A stretch of DNA of 64,000 nt from Planctomycetaceae bacterium (GTDB taxonomy: Bacteria; Planctomycetota; Planctomycetia; Pirellulales; Thermoguttaceae): contig JAAYAY010000302.1 of assembly GCA_012719125.1 (NCBI GenBank), positions 1 to 64,000 of the forward strand. Direction: 5' to 3'. Under the pieces are notes generated by a model. That model had not been told where the DNA came from, did no database searches, and saw only the letters and a list, made by a program, of their open reading frames with translations. Of this stretch, positions 52,008 through 59,469 are shown in pieces. A program made the translations under genes and the position numbers. Every line of letters starts with the position of its first letter. Within the stretch, counting starts at the first letter, position 1.

Positions 52008-53291
52008 CTACCACCGCACCAACAGAACAACCGCCAGTTTGCTGGCGATCAGGAACAGAACGCTCAAGCCGCAGAACTTTACGAAGAGAGAGGAGAACGG
52101 CGTGGTTTCTTCGCCCGCGAAGTTCCGAATGCAAACGGTTGTGACGGCCAGGACGATGTACGTGGGCATGGTGTACAAGTGATTCAACGCAAGGATCGCG
52201 ACAGCGTAACCGCCCAACAGCGCGAGCATCATTGCGACTTGAGCCTGGTTCGACGGCTCAGAAGTGCCGGGCTGCGTCGCGAGGCTTCTGCGAATGGAGT
52301 AGAGTTGCCATGCGCCATAGCCGAATGCGCCGAGGAACAGCGTGCCTCCAAAGAAACCAAGTTCTGCAAAGGCCTGGAGAAGCGAGTTGTGACTTGCCCG
52401 GCCGACGATCGTTGAGAAAGAGTCTGGCCCTGCGCCAAGAAGCGGATTGGATTTGGCCAGAACCAGGGCAGACGTCCAGAATTGCAGGCGGCTCTGGCCG
52501 GTGTCCTCCAGAAATGCCGAGCCAAGCCCAGCCATCCGCGCTGTGGCGATCTTGGCGGCGACGAGGGGCAACAGGCACGCGCCCCAGAGCAGCCCTTTCT
52601 TCCCCCATCGCAGCCAGACGTAGGCTCCAAGTCCGACCACCAGCGACAAGAAGCCGCCTCGCGAATCCGTCAGTTGAAGAACGTAGATGTTGCAGCAAGC
52701 CATGCCAAGCCAGACTGGCCGGAGGAAAAGCGGTCGTGCCACGGCCGCAAAATGAAGGGAGAGGATTGTTCCCAGCATGGTCAAGACGGCGGTGTCGTTT
52801 GGGTCAAACGTCAGGCCGCCGATCGCACCAAGCCGCTGACCTCCCCTGTCTTCCCATACGCCTCCAATCGGTGACGAATCCGATCCAACAGCGAGGATTC
52901 CGTGATGATTCAGCAGGACCAGTAGCCCCAGCAGGAAGAGGACGCAGGCGAAGCCCTGTAGAAACCGCAAGAGCCGTTCGTGTGTATCAATGAGCCCCGT
53001 CACGAGCAAGTACAAGAGAACGGACTTGGCGAACTGAGTCGTCGAAGTCACCGTTCCCAAGTTGAGGACCTCGGAGACGAACGAGATTCCCAACAGTAGG
53101 CAGACGCATGCGGAAATCGGCGAGGTTCTCAGTGAGCGTTCGCTGATCTGACTCGTCCACGCACCAAAGCAGAGCACGAGCGCTGTGAGAATCACGATCT
53201 GGAACAGCGGCATTCCAGCCAGTCCCGGAAGCCATTCGGAAGGGCGAATGAAGTAGATCGCTGTCAGGAGAAGCAGGAACAACTGGCCCAT
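52008..53291 (-). CDS. O-antigen ligase/polymerase family protein (Wzy-like)
   Basis: A 427-residue polytopic membrane protein with about ten hydrophobic segments. The large outer loop holds the family block TGQSRLQFWTSALVLAKSNP then LLGAGPDSFSTIVGRASHNS, typical of the Wzy_C/O-antigen ligase domain (R-x8-W-x6-P-x-x-G-x-G-x-x-x-F and H-N). GSDSSPIGGVWEDRGGQRLG lies in an earlier loop. It polymerises or ligates repeat units delivered by the flippase encoded two genes upstream. Confidence 0.87.
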   Translation of the reverse strand: MGQLFLLLLTAIYFIRPSEWLPGLAGMPLFQIVILTALVLCFGAWTSQISERSLRTSPISACVCLLLGISFVSEVLNLGTVTSTTQFAKSVLLYLLVTGLIDTHERLLRFLQGFACVLFLLGLLVLLNHHGILAVGSDSSPIGGVWEDRGGQRLGAIGGLTFDPNDTAVLTMLGTILSLHFAAVARPLFLRPVWLGMACCNIYVLQLTDSRGGFLSLVVGLGAYVWLRWGKKGLLWGACLLPLVAAKIATARMAGLGSAFLEDTGQSRLQFWTSALVLAKSNPLLGAGPDSFSTIVGRASHNSLLQAFAELGFFGGTLFLGAFGYGAWQLYSIRRSLATQPGTSEPSNQAQVAMMLALLGGYAVAILALNHLYTMPTYIVLAVTTVCIRNFAGEETTPFSSLFVKFCGLSVLFLIASKLAVVLLVRW

Positions 53292-53338
53292 GATGACAAC
53301 GTGTGAACGTTCTCAGTCCCAGAAATGTGAGACGCCTA

Positions 53339-54598
53339 TCAGATTCGAGATCGATGGGCTTCGATGACAGCGTCGAAAGTCGTTTGCACCTTCATCGCAT
53401 GCGATTCCGCCGAGAAGTTTTCCAAGACGGTCGTCCGACCGTTCTCACCGAGCCGCTGGCGCAGGCCGGCATCTCGCACCAGCGTTGTGATCGCTGCGGC
53501 CAGTTGCTCCGCGCTGCCCGGTTCATGGAGGAGTCCGTTCTTGCCGTGCTCGACATACTCGGCCGGGCCGCCGTCGCGAGCAGCGACGACCGCCTTTCGC
53601 ATAGCCATCCCTTCAGCGATAATCGTCCCAAAGGGCTCCGGCCGAACAGAAGCATGCACAACAATATCCAAATTCGCGAGTACGCGCGGCACATCGTCGC
53701 GAAACCCCGCAAAAACAACCTTGTCTGCAATGCCGAGTTCAGCCGCCTGCTCTCGGAGCGATTTGAGTCGAGTGCCAGACATATCGGGATCATCGCCAAC
53801 AACGACAGCGACGCTGTGCGGCGACTCTGAAAGCACGGTTGCCGCGGCTTCCAGGAAGACATGTTGGCCCTTCCAATCAACCAGCATACCCACGATGCCG
53901 AACACGGGCGCATGCTCTCCGTTGCGATCGATTTGGAATTCCCCGGTGGCAGGAACCCGGTCAGGATCAAACAAAGACGTGTCCACCGGCTCGAATACGG
54001 TAGTCATGTGTTCGGGAGGACAGCCAATGTGGACAAGGTGTTCGGCCACCGCATTCGAGGCGACAAAGAACTTGTCGATTGGACGGGCCAGTATGCGAAC
54101 AAGTCGGCCGCTCTCGAAGCCTTGGACTTTGCAGAAGAGCGGGACGTTCCATCGCCGGGCAAGCAGGGCACCTGTATTGCGAGAGAAGCTCACACCGTTG
54201 TTGAGATAGACGCCGTCGATCTTCAGATCGGAAAAGGTGCTCGCGATGCGCCCCGCAAAACCGACAGTAGGAACGCACCCTACAAGACGAGCAACGGGGC
54301 CGAAGCGTTTGGCGAGCGTCAGGCATGTCGAGGTTATGGTGTGACCTACACTGCCAGATGGCGACAGCGATCGGATGAACCTGCTGGCATGCTTTCCGTT
54401 ACGCTTCACCATTCGGGCCCTGTCAACGACAACACGCTCGAATGCCCCGGTGTTCCGAAGGTACTCTGCATTGCTGTGGCAGGAGACGACGGCAACTGCC
54501 AAGTACTTCTTAGGATCCAAGTGACGCACCATCGTAGCGAGGGTCGTCAAGGACCCACCGAAGCTGGGCGTGCAGTCGATATAGTAAATTCGTTTCAT
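53339..54598 (-). CDS. GT4 family glycosyltransferase
   Basis: A 419-residue GT-B enzyme. The N-terminal domain begins RIYYIDCTPSFGGSLTTLAT. The donor domain shows GIVGMLVDWKGQHVFLEAAA, AVVVGDDPDMSGTRLKSLRE, HASVRPEPFGTIIAEGMAMR and DGGPAEYVEHGKNGLLHEPG. Its start overlaps the stop of the flippase gene by 4 bases (ATGA type), so the two are translationally coupled. The substrate is unknown. Confidence 0.9.
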   Translation of the reverse strand: MKRIYYIDCTPSFGGSLTTLATMVRHLDPKKYLAVAVVSCHSNAEYLRNTGAFERVVVDRARMVKRNGKHASRFIRSLSPSGSVGHTITSTCLTLAKRFGPVARLVGCVPTVGFAGRIASTFSDLKIDGVYLNNGVSFSRNTGALLARRWNVPLFCKVQGFESGRLVRILARPIDKFFVASNAVAEHLVHIGCPPEHMTTVFEPVDTSLFDPDRVPATGEFQIDRNGEHAPVFGIVGMLVDWKGQHVFLEAAATVLSESPHSVAVVVGDDPDMSGTRLKSLREQAAELGIADKVVFAGFRDDVPRVLANLDIVVHASVRPEPFGTIIAEGMAMRKAVVAARDGGPAEYVEHGKNGLLHEPGSAEQLAAAITTLVRDAGLRQRLGENGRTTVLENFSAESHAMKVQTTFDAVIEAHRSRI

Positions 54599-56067
54599 GC
54601 ACGTGCAAGCTGCAGAAGGCTGTTGAGGAAATCACGACAAAAGATGAATGCGAACGCTATGTTCCATGCCGCGCCGACGAGAATCGCCATGACTACGTAG
54701 ATGGCGCTCGCAGTTGAAACCTCAGGAAAGGCCGCCACGAGACTCCAACGCAAGAAGACGAGGACGAGAAGCATAGAAATCGCGGCCAGGATGGAGGGGC
54801 GCAGGTGTTCCAGGAGGATTGAAACGGGAATGTCTAACGTTCTCAGCGTGATGAAGGCATAAGCAAGCTGTGCGGGAATGTAGATGGCTGCCCAAGGAAT
54901 CGCCAAGTAATTTGGATTGCCCGAAGCTGCGGCCAGATAGAAGCCAATGGTCATCGTGACGGCACAAAACAGATTGAAAAACAGACCCCAGTGGGGCCGG
55001 CCTTGGGCCGTGTTGGCGTTGTGAGCGGGGCTGACAATCGTCGTGACAAGGAAGCTGATACACAGCAACCTGAACGGAAGAACGCTGGCCGCCCATTTCT
55101 CACCGAGGAGCCAGGGTATGAGATCTCCGCCGATGAAGATGGCGCCGCAGTAGAGGGGTAGAACGATAAACGCAATGAGTTCCGACAGTCGAAGGTAGAA
55201 ACGGCTGAACGCGGCATGATCGTCCTGCAGCCGCGAGAAAACCGGGTAGGAAACACTGCTGATCAGGGAAACAATCTTGTCGTTGGGAATGACCGCTAGT
55301 TGCATCGCAAGGGAATACTGGCCCAGTTCACCCGGCGAAAAAGCGCGACCGCCGAAGACTACCGGTGCTTGGGAAACCACGTAGAACAGCGAGTTGCCCC
55401 CAACCACGGGCAGACCGAATCGCAAATAGGGAACGGTCTCATGATGTTGGAAGCGAAACTGTGGTCGCCAGCCGGACAGGTAGAAAAGCATGAGGAATGT
55501 TACGACGGCACGGATGTAGAAACCGCCGACGAGCGTCCAGACGCCTGCTCCCAAGTAGGCCATGAGCGGCATGACGATGCAGGCGACGCCCGCTGCGAAC
55601 GCGTTGATGATACCAAACATCTTGAACCGCATCTGGCGTCTGAGGACACTGCTGGGGACGACAGACATTGTTCCGAGAACCAAGAGGCCCGCACTTGCCT
55701 GGGTCACGGGGAGTAGCCGCGGCTCCCGGAAGATCGCGACCGTCGGGTAGGCAAAGAGGAAGCACAGCAGCGAAAGAAGTCCTCCCCACAGTATCAGTGC
55801 CCAGAACAGGCTCGATAGTTCTTGGTCCGATACGTGCGGGCGTTGGATGACGGCCGCCCCGACACCCAGTTCATAGAAGATCTTGACATAGCCGGTGATG
55901 ACAAACGCCATCGCCATGAGGCCATAGTCGTCTGGACTGAGGAGGCGAGCGACGACAATGGTTGCAATCCACGAAACCGCCTGAGTGGCAAAACTGAATG
56001 CCGTGAGCCACAGGCCCCCACGAAATGCCAGTTTGGTCATGGACATACGAGGGAAATCACTTATCAT
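54595..56067 (-). CDS. wzx: Oligosaccharide/lipopolysaccharide flippase (Wzx, MOP superfamily)
   Basis: A 490-residue protein with about 12-14 membrane segments. The N-terminal AFRGGLWLTAFSFATQAVSW and IVVARLLSPDDYGLMAMAFV, GAAVIQRPHVSDQELSSLFW, then VLRRQMRFKMFGIINAFAAG follow the WzxC-type pattern. It would move lipid-linked repeat units across the inner membrane. It is the first gene of the locus in transcription order, so its promoter should lie in 56068-56300. Three start codons (56067, 56046, 56040) are possible; none has a clear Shine-Dalgarno sequence. Confidence 0.88.
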   Translation of the reverse strand: MISDFPRMSMTKLAFRGGLWLTAFSFATQAVSWIATIVVARLLSPDDYGLMAMAFVITGYVKIFYELGVGAAVIQRPHVSDQELSSLFWALILWGGLLSLLCFLFAYPTVAIFREPRLLPVTQASAGLLVLGTMSVVPSSVLRRQMRFKMFGIINAFAAGVACIVMPLMAYLGAGVWTLVGGFYIRAVVTFLMLFYLSGWRPQFRFQHHETVPYLRFGLPVVGGNSLFYVVSQAPVVFGGRAFSPGELGQYSLAMQLAVIPNDKIVSLISSVSYPVFSRLQDDHAAFSRFYLRLSELIAFIVLPLYCGAIFIGGDLIPWLLGEKWAASVLPFRLLCISFLVTTIVSPAHNANTAQGRPHWGLFFNLFCAVTMTIGFYLAAASGNPNYLAIPWAAIYIPAQLAYAFITLRTLDIPVSILLEHLRPSILAAISMLLVLVFLRWSLVAAFPEVSTASAIYVVMAILVGAAWNIAFAFIFCRDFLNSLLQLARA

Positions 56068-56299
56068 TTGATCACAATGCCCATGGGCGTCTTTCGATCG
56101 TCGCGCATGCCGCTACTCAGTGAATCGCGGTTTTTCCAAGATACTCCGTGAACCAGCATAGATTAGGGCTAGGTCGGTTCTCTGAACAACGATCTTGCTT
56201 TGCCAAGAAGTTACCATTCGCCCATGTGCCGTATTGACAGGTCGTAAGCGAATGACTTGAAGCAGCGGCCTTAGCCCAAAGAGTAGGTATAGACCCCAA
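56068..56299. other. Upstream region of the polysaccharide operon
   Basis: No gene is supported in these 232 bases. It must hold the operon promoter, but I cannot point to convincing -35/-10 boxes. Confidence 0.35.
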
Positions 56300-56430
56300 T
56301 TGAATCAAATCAACGTTCCGCTTAATTGTTGGTTTTCTTGCTAAACAACCCAAGAAAAGGGCTTTTCTCGCTGGGAAGGCTATACCACGAAACATGGAAA
56401 CCAACAATTAAGCGGATCGTTGAATCAAAT
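56300..56430. mobile_element. MITE-like element with 11-bp direct repeats and inverted arms
   Basis: Perfect direct repeats TTGAATCAAAT stand at 56300-56310 and 56420-56430. Inside, cgttccgcttaattgttggt (from 56314) is the inverted complement of accaacaattaagcggatcg (to 56419), with one mismatch. The 109-bp core has no coding capacity. Target-site duplication plus terminal inverted repeats is the layout of a small non-autonomous transposon; a structured regulatory RNA is the alternative. Confidence 0.65.
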
Positions 56431-56446
56431 ACCTATTTCCTTCTCC

Positions 56447-56605
56447 TCACCGCGGCGGCCGGCCGCGAAGCTTCATCGTCTCTCTCAGCAGTTCATCGCT
56501 CATCGTCTCGGTGAGCTTGTCGTTGCCGTTGCCGTTGCCATTCCCGTTGCCATTTCCGTGGCCGTTGCCATTTCCGTTCTTCTTGGTCTTGCCGAGGGCT
56601 TCGGC
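56447..56605 (-). pseudogene. C-terminal tail of a lost gene with Asn-Gly repeats
   Basis: On the minus strand, AALAEALGKTKKNGNGNGHG is followed by more Asn-Gly pairs, then DKLTETMSDELLRETMKLRG, RPPR and a stop at 56447. The (Asn-Gly)n run corresponds to a degenerate gttgcc hexamer array at about 56519-56576. Upstream the frame breaks in ggaggtcagggggcagg-type repeat DNA. It looks like a genuine protein end, but I do not recognise the family. Confidence 0.45.
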
Positions 56606-57372
56606 GAGGGCGGCGGAGGGCAGAGGGCAGGAGTCAGAGGTCGGAGGTCGGAGGTCAGGGGGCAGGAGGGGCTGACTCCTGCCTCCTGCCTCCTGCCTCG
56701 GGCCTGTACCGTGCTGAGGGAAGGGGACAGTCCCATTTTTGTTGCGCTGCGCATCACAAAAATCGGGACAGTCCCCCTGACTCCTGGCATCCGCGGGCTA
56801 GACTCCGTCCCCGTCGCTTGCGCCGAAGGGGGCAAACGAAATGGGGCGGGATTTCGATTTGCAGGCAACCATGGCCGGTTATCTGCCATCCGTTTGCAGA
56901 TTCTGCGGCCGGTCGAGCAATGCGATCAAGAGTTGCTGACCTGACCCTGCCCAGCGCCGCAGCCGTCGAGTCCCCTACCGATAGGGACCGATCATTCCAT
57001 TATGTATGACGACCTCAAAATGTTAATAGCTGCCGGCCTAGAATTTTGTTCCGATAGCGTTCAATGGCCGTAAAATCCGGCGTAAACAGCACTGAGGCCG
57101 TTTGTTGCCTGCGCGGCATTTTTTGGGGGGGTGACGCATTTCGGTGGCCAGAGACTGGCCCGACGGACAAGTCAAATTGGCCGATTGCTCGCGGTGCTTG
57201 ACTCGGCTGCGACGAGCCGTGTAGAGATACAGCTTAAGGGCCCGCGCAATTGCGGCACCCACAGGGGGGTAACCGGATATTTTCGGTGCAACCCGCTCGT
57301 TCGGGTGCCCTCCGATGGCAAACTGAAAGAACTGGCGCCTCCCACAACGACATTCTCTGAAGACTATCGCCC
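56606..57372. other. Repeat-rich intergenic region
   Basis: It contains ggcaggagtcagaggtc-type runs (56620-56700) and an inverted repeat at 56723-56776, where ggggacagtcccatttttgt pairs with acaaaaatcgggacagtccc. The remaining open frames on both strands show no recognisable protein. Confidence 0.45.
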
Positions 57373-57486
57373 ATGCAGTGTAGGTATTGCTCAGCCACCG
57401 GTACGAATCCCGACCGGCTTCCTCGGGGCTGGAAACGGACGGGCGAAGGTCATCCGGTGTGCGCCGAGTGTTGGTCATGCCCATGA
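57373..57486 (+). CDS. Small zinc-ribbon peptide or fragment
   Basis: A 37-codon frame beginning MQCRYCSATGTNPDRLPRGW and ending VCAECWSCP. The four cysteines (3, 6, 30, 33) form a C-x2-C...C-x2-C zinc ribbon. The LPRGWK...VCAEC pattern looks like the N-terminal ribbon of a larger planctomycete protein, perhaps of mobile-element origin, cut off by a stop. No ribosome binding site is seen, so it is probably a remnant. Confidence 0.35.
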   Translation: MQCRYCSATGTNPDRLPRGWKRTGEGHPVCAECWSCP

Positions 57487-57636
57487 CAATGTCTTCGGCA
57501 GTGGCCATCTCGTAATCGGTGCCGGCCAACACACCGGTCGTGCCGTGGCCGGAAACGTTACCGTTGTGGTCGCATCGGTAATCCGACCAGGCTCCAGGCG
57601 GCTCCCGTGTGGCGGCCGGTCAGTCCGGCAGGTTGA

Positions 57637-57762
57637 TTGCAGACGAAATGCTTCACAGAAAGTGCCCTTGGTGCCTCAGGGGCGTTGGATGAGAAAGACT
57701 ACAAGACGATCAAAGCGATCATTGAGTCCTACGCCTATATCGCCGAGTTGTTAAGCTGCTCC
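57637..57762 (+). pseudogene. IS66-type transposase N-terminal remnant
   Basis: The frame reads LDEKDYKTIKAIIESYAYIA then ELLS, which resembles the conserved beginning of the IS66 TnpC transposase (acidic, then a helix ending in AYLTELL). After about 57762 the frame loses homology. No terminal repeats or accessory tnpA/tnpB are seen. It is a short relic, so the assignment is tentative. Confidence 0.4.
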
Positions 57763-57791
57763 TCCCCATCGCGTATCACGCGACCGCCGAT

Positions 57792-58286
57792 TCACGCGGA
57801 GAGAGAAGGCGTACCGCCTTCTCTCTCCGCGTTTCCCAGGATTGTCCAGTCCGCCCCCCTTGGCCACCCCCTGGCCATCGCCACCCGCCGCAGCTGCCGC
57901 GTCTCCGCATCAGTGGAGTTCGTGCCCTTCCGACCCGCCGGCCCCAGCGGCCGACAAGATTTTGCAGGCTTGCCGGAAGGACACGATAGGTCAGCGAGGA
58001 AGACATGGGGAATTCGCGTTGTATGATGGACTGCGCGTCGGCATTCTTCGCCCTGAAGCTTGAAAGGCATCCCCTTACGGTCATTGTATATGAACAAACA
58101 GACACGTATACCACCAGATCTAGGGCGGGCGCAACAGTGCACACGCAGGACTGTGTCGTCAAGCGAGCCCCCCCACTTCCCCAGCTTCCTCTCCCATTCC
58201 TTTTCCAGAGATCCACTCCCTCTGAAGGGGTCGTTGTTTGTGCTCCATCTGAGCAGGCCCGCGAACGTCTCGATATGCCCCTTCAC
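57792..58286 (-). CDS. Hypothetical protein translationally coupled to the ImmA/IrrE gene
   Basis: A 164-codon frame starting at a GTG (58286) that overlaps the stop of the peptidase gene (GTGA), with ggagg four bases upstream, which is a strong coupling signal. The N-terminus reads VKGHIETFAGLLRWSTNNDP then FRGSGSLEKEWERKLGKWGG and looks like real protein. The C-terminal half (from about residue 60) is Arg/Pro/Cys-rich, has no recognisable features and may be out of frame. I do not recognise the family. It could be a damaged gene or a target/partner of the peptidase. Confidence 0.4.
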   Translation of the reverse strand: MKGHIETFAGLLRWSTNNDPFRGSGSLEKEWERKLGKWGGSLDDTVLRVHCCARPRSGGIRVCLFIYNDRKGMPFKLQGEECRRAVHHTTRIPHVFLADLSCPSGKPAKSCRPLGPAGRKGTNSTDAETRQLRRVAMARGWPRGADWTILGNAEREGGTPSLSA

Positions 58287-59014
58287 CACTCCTCCACCTC
58301 CGTCCGCAGAATCTCCCGCTTCCAACCCGGCTCGTGAACCGGCCAGGCCTGCACCCGGAGCGGTAACGCCTCCCCGCTGACCGCACGCGCCTCCGCACTG
58401 GCTCTCCGCTGGCACTCCCTCTCCACCTCCGCCATCGGCGGAACCCGTCGCATCAAGTTGCTGCGGCGGAAATAGACCTTGCCCTTGTCGATGATCGTGA
58501 CGATCACCGGCGGCGGCAGCTCGAGCATCCGCCGGACATGCACCTCGTGGCTTGCCGTGACATAGCGCTGCTTGAGCCACAACAGGTCCCAGCCGCTCGC
58601 CCTGCCGTCCTCGAGGATCCAAGGCGACGGCAGAAGCAGGCGGCGAGCCAGGTGATTGGCAACCAACTCCCGGGCATTGCCCGGCGCCTCGCGAGGAGCC
58701 ACGTTCAGACGGCCGAACACGCGAATCGCCAGATGCTCGCCAATCTCGTGCGCCAAAGCCCAATGAGATCGCTCGGCGCGCTCTTCCGGCCGCAGCAAAA
58801 CCGCCGGCTTCGGTCGATGGCCCCGGCGACCGCCAAGCCGCACATACCGCCCGCGTCCGGCCTGTGCCGCGTCTTCCGCCACGGTGATCCCGTACACGTG
58901 CGCCAGAACGAACGGGTCCACCGGCGGCCCGTCGATCCCGGCCTCGGCCAACGCGCCGGCCGCCACATCGTCGAGCACACCGGCAAATTCCTCGGGGGGC
59001 ACTTCAATGAGCAT
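58283..59014 (-). CDS. ImmA/IrrE family metallopeptidase
   Basis: A 243-residue zinc peptidase with LAHEIGEHLAI at 88-98; HEIGEH is the HExxH site. YGITVAEDAAQAGRGRYVRL and RELVANHLARRLLLPSPWIL are the flanking family blocks. Relatives cleave repressor or regulator proteins (for example ImmR or DdrO) in response to stress. The expected HTH repressor gene is not beside it; instead a coupled unknown ORF follows. The ATG at 59014 has gagaggg four bases upstream. It is divergent from rimO with a large structured element between. Confidence 0.87.
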   Translation of the reverse strand: MLIEVPPEEFAGVLDDVAAGALAEAGIDGPPVDPFVLAHVYGITVAEDAAQAGRGRYVRLGGRRGHRPKPAVLLRPEERAERSHWALAHEIGEHLAIRVFGRLNVAPREAPGNARELVANHLARRLLLPSPWILEDGRASGWDLLWLKQRYVTASHEVHVRRMLELPPPVIVTIIDKGKVYFRRSNLMRRVPPMAEVERECQRRASAEARAVSGEALPLRVQAWPVHEPGWKREILRTEVEEW

Positions 59015-59063
59015 GGGTCCCTCTCGCCTTCAAAAGAAACACCAGATTCATATACATGCGTAC

Positions 59064-59091
59064 AGTATACCTGCTCGTGCCGTCAATGCAA
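59064..59091 (-). promoter_or_regulatory. Candidate promoter of the ImmA/IrrE gene
   Basis: On the minus strand TTGCAT (59091-59086) is 16 bases from TATACT (59069-59064), about 50 bases before the start codon. The TATACT box and a nearby TATAC...GTATA arrangement recall the promoter at 11915-11942. Confidence 0.45.
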
Positions 59092-59147
59092 GCATTTCGT
59101 GAGGCACTTACCCGTGCTCCCGGTGTCGGATAGGATGACATGATCTG

Positions 59148-59460
59148 AGGCAGGTGGACGAAAAAAATCTACCAGTTAGACGCACAAATGGGGCTGAACG
59201 GTCGATGAGAGTGCGAAATCTCACGCAGCAGCAAGCTTTACCGGTAGTGGCCCGTTGTTTCGCACTCTCATCGACCGTTCAGGTCCATTTTGGCGCACCT
59301 GAAGGTGAACGATATCCGCAACAGTAGGATAGGAAAAAAGGCGTGGACATGTGGAGCGGCCAGTACGCTGTCTATGCCAAGTGCGATTCTGCTCCACATG
59401 TCCACGCCTTTTTCCTATCCTAGAGCGTCTAACTGGTAGATTTTTTTCGTCCACCTGCCT
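59148..59460. other. Structured three-stem palindromic element
   Basis: The outer arms 59148-59183 and 59425-59460 are perfect 36-bp inverted repeats (aggcaggtggacgaaaaaaa... and its complement). Within them hairpin A pairs 59194-59218 with 59258-59282 (25 bp, perfect, 39-base loop, extendable with two mismatches). Hairpin B pairs 59325-59357 with 59391-59422 (about 32 bp, one bulged A, 33-base loop). As single-strand DNA or RNA it folds into a three-way junction. A and T runs lie in the outer stem and in stem B, giving terminator-like sides on both strands. The flanks gatctg (59142-59147) and gatttg (59461-59466) may be an imperfect target duplication. It lies between the divergent ImmA gene and rimO and ends 9 bases before the rimO ATG. 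Confidence 0.85.
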
Positions 59461-59469
59461 GATTTGCGA

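Noticed and set aside
56420-56944. 174-codon plus-strand frame with a (Val-Ala)n run
   Set aside because: The hexamer repeat gives a sensible Asn-Gly tail on the opposite strand, and the plus frame runs into repeat DNA.
57131-57754. 207-codon plus-strand frame
   Set aside because: No recognisable motif, and it competes with the zinc-ribbon and IS66-like frames, which do show family patterns.
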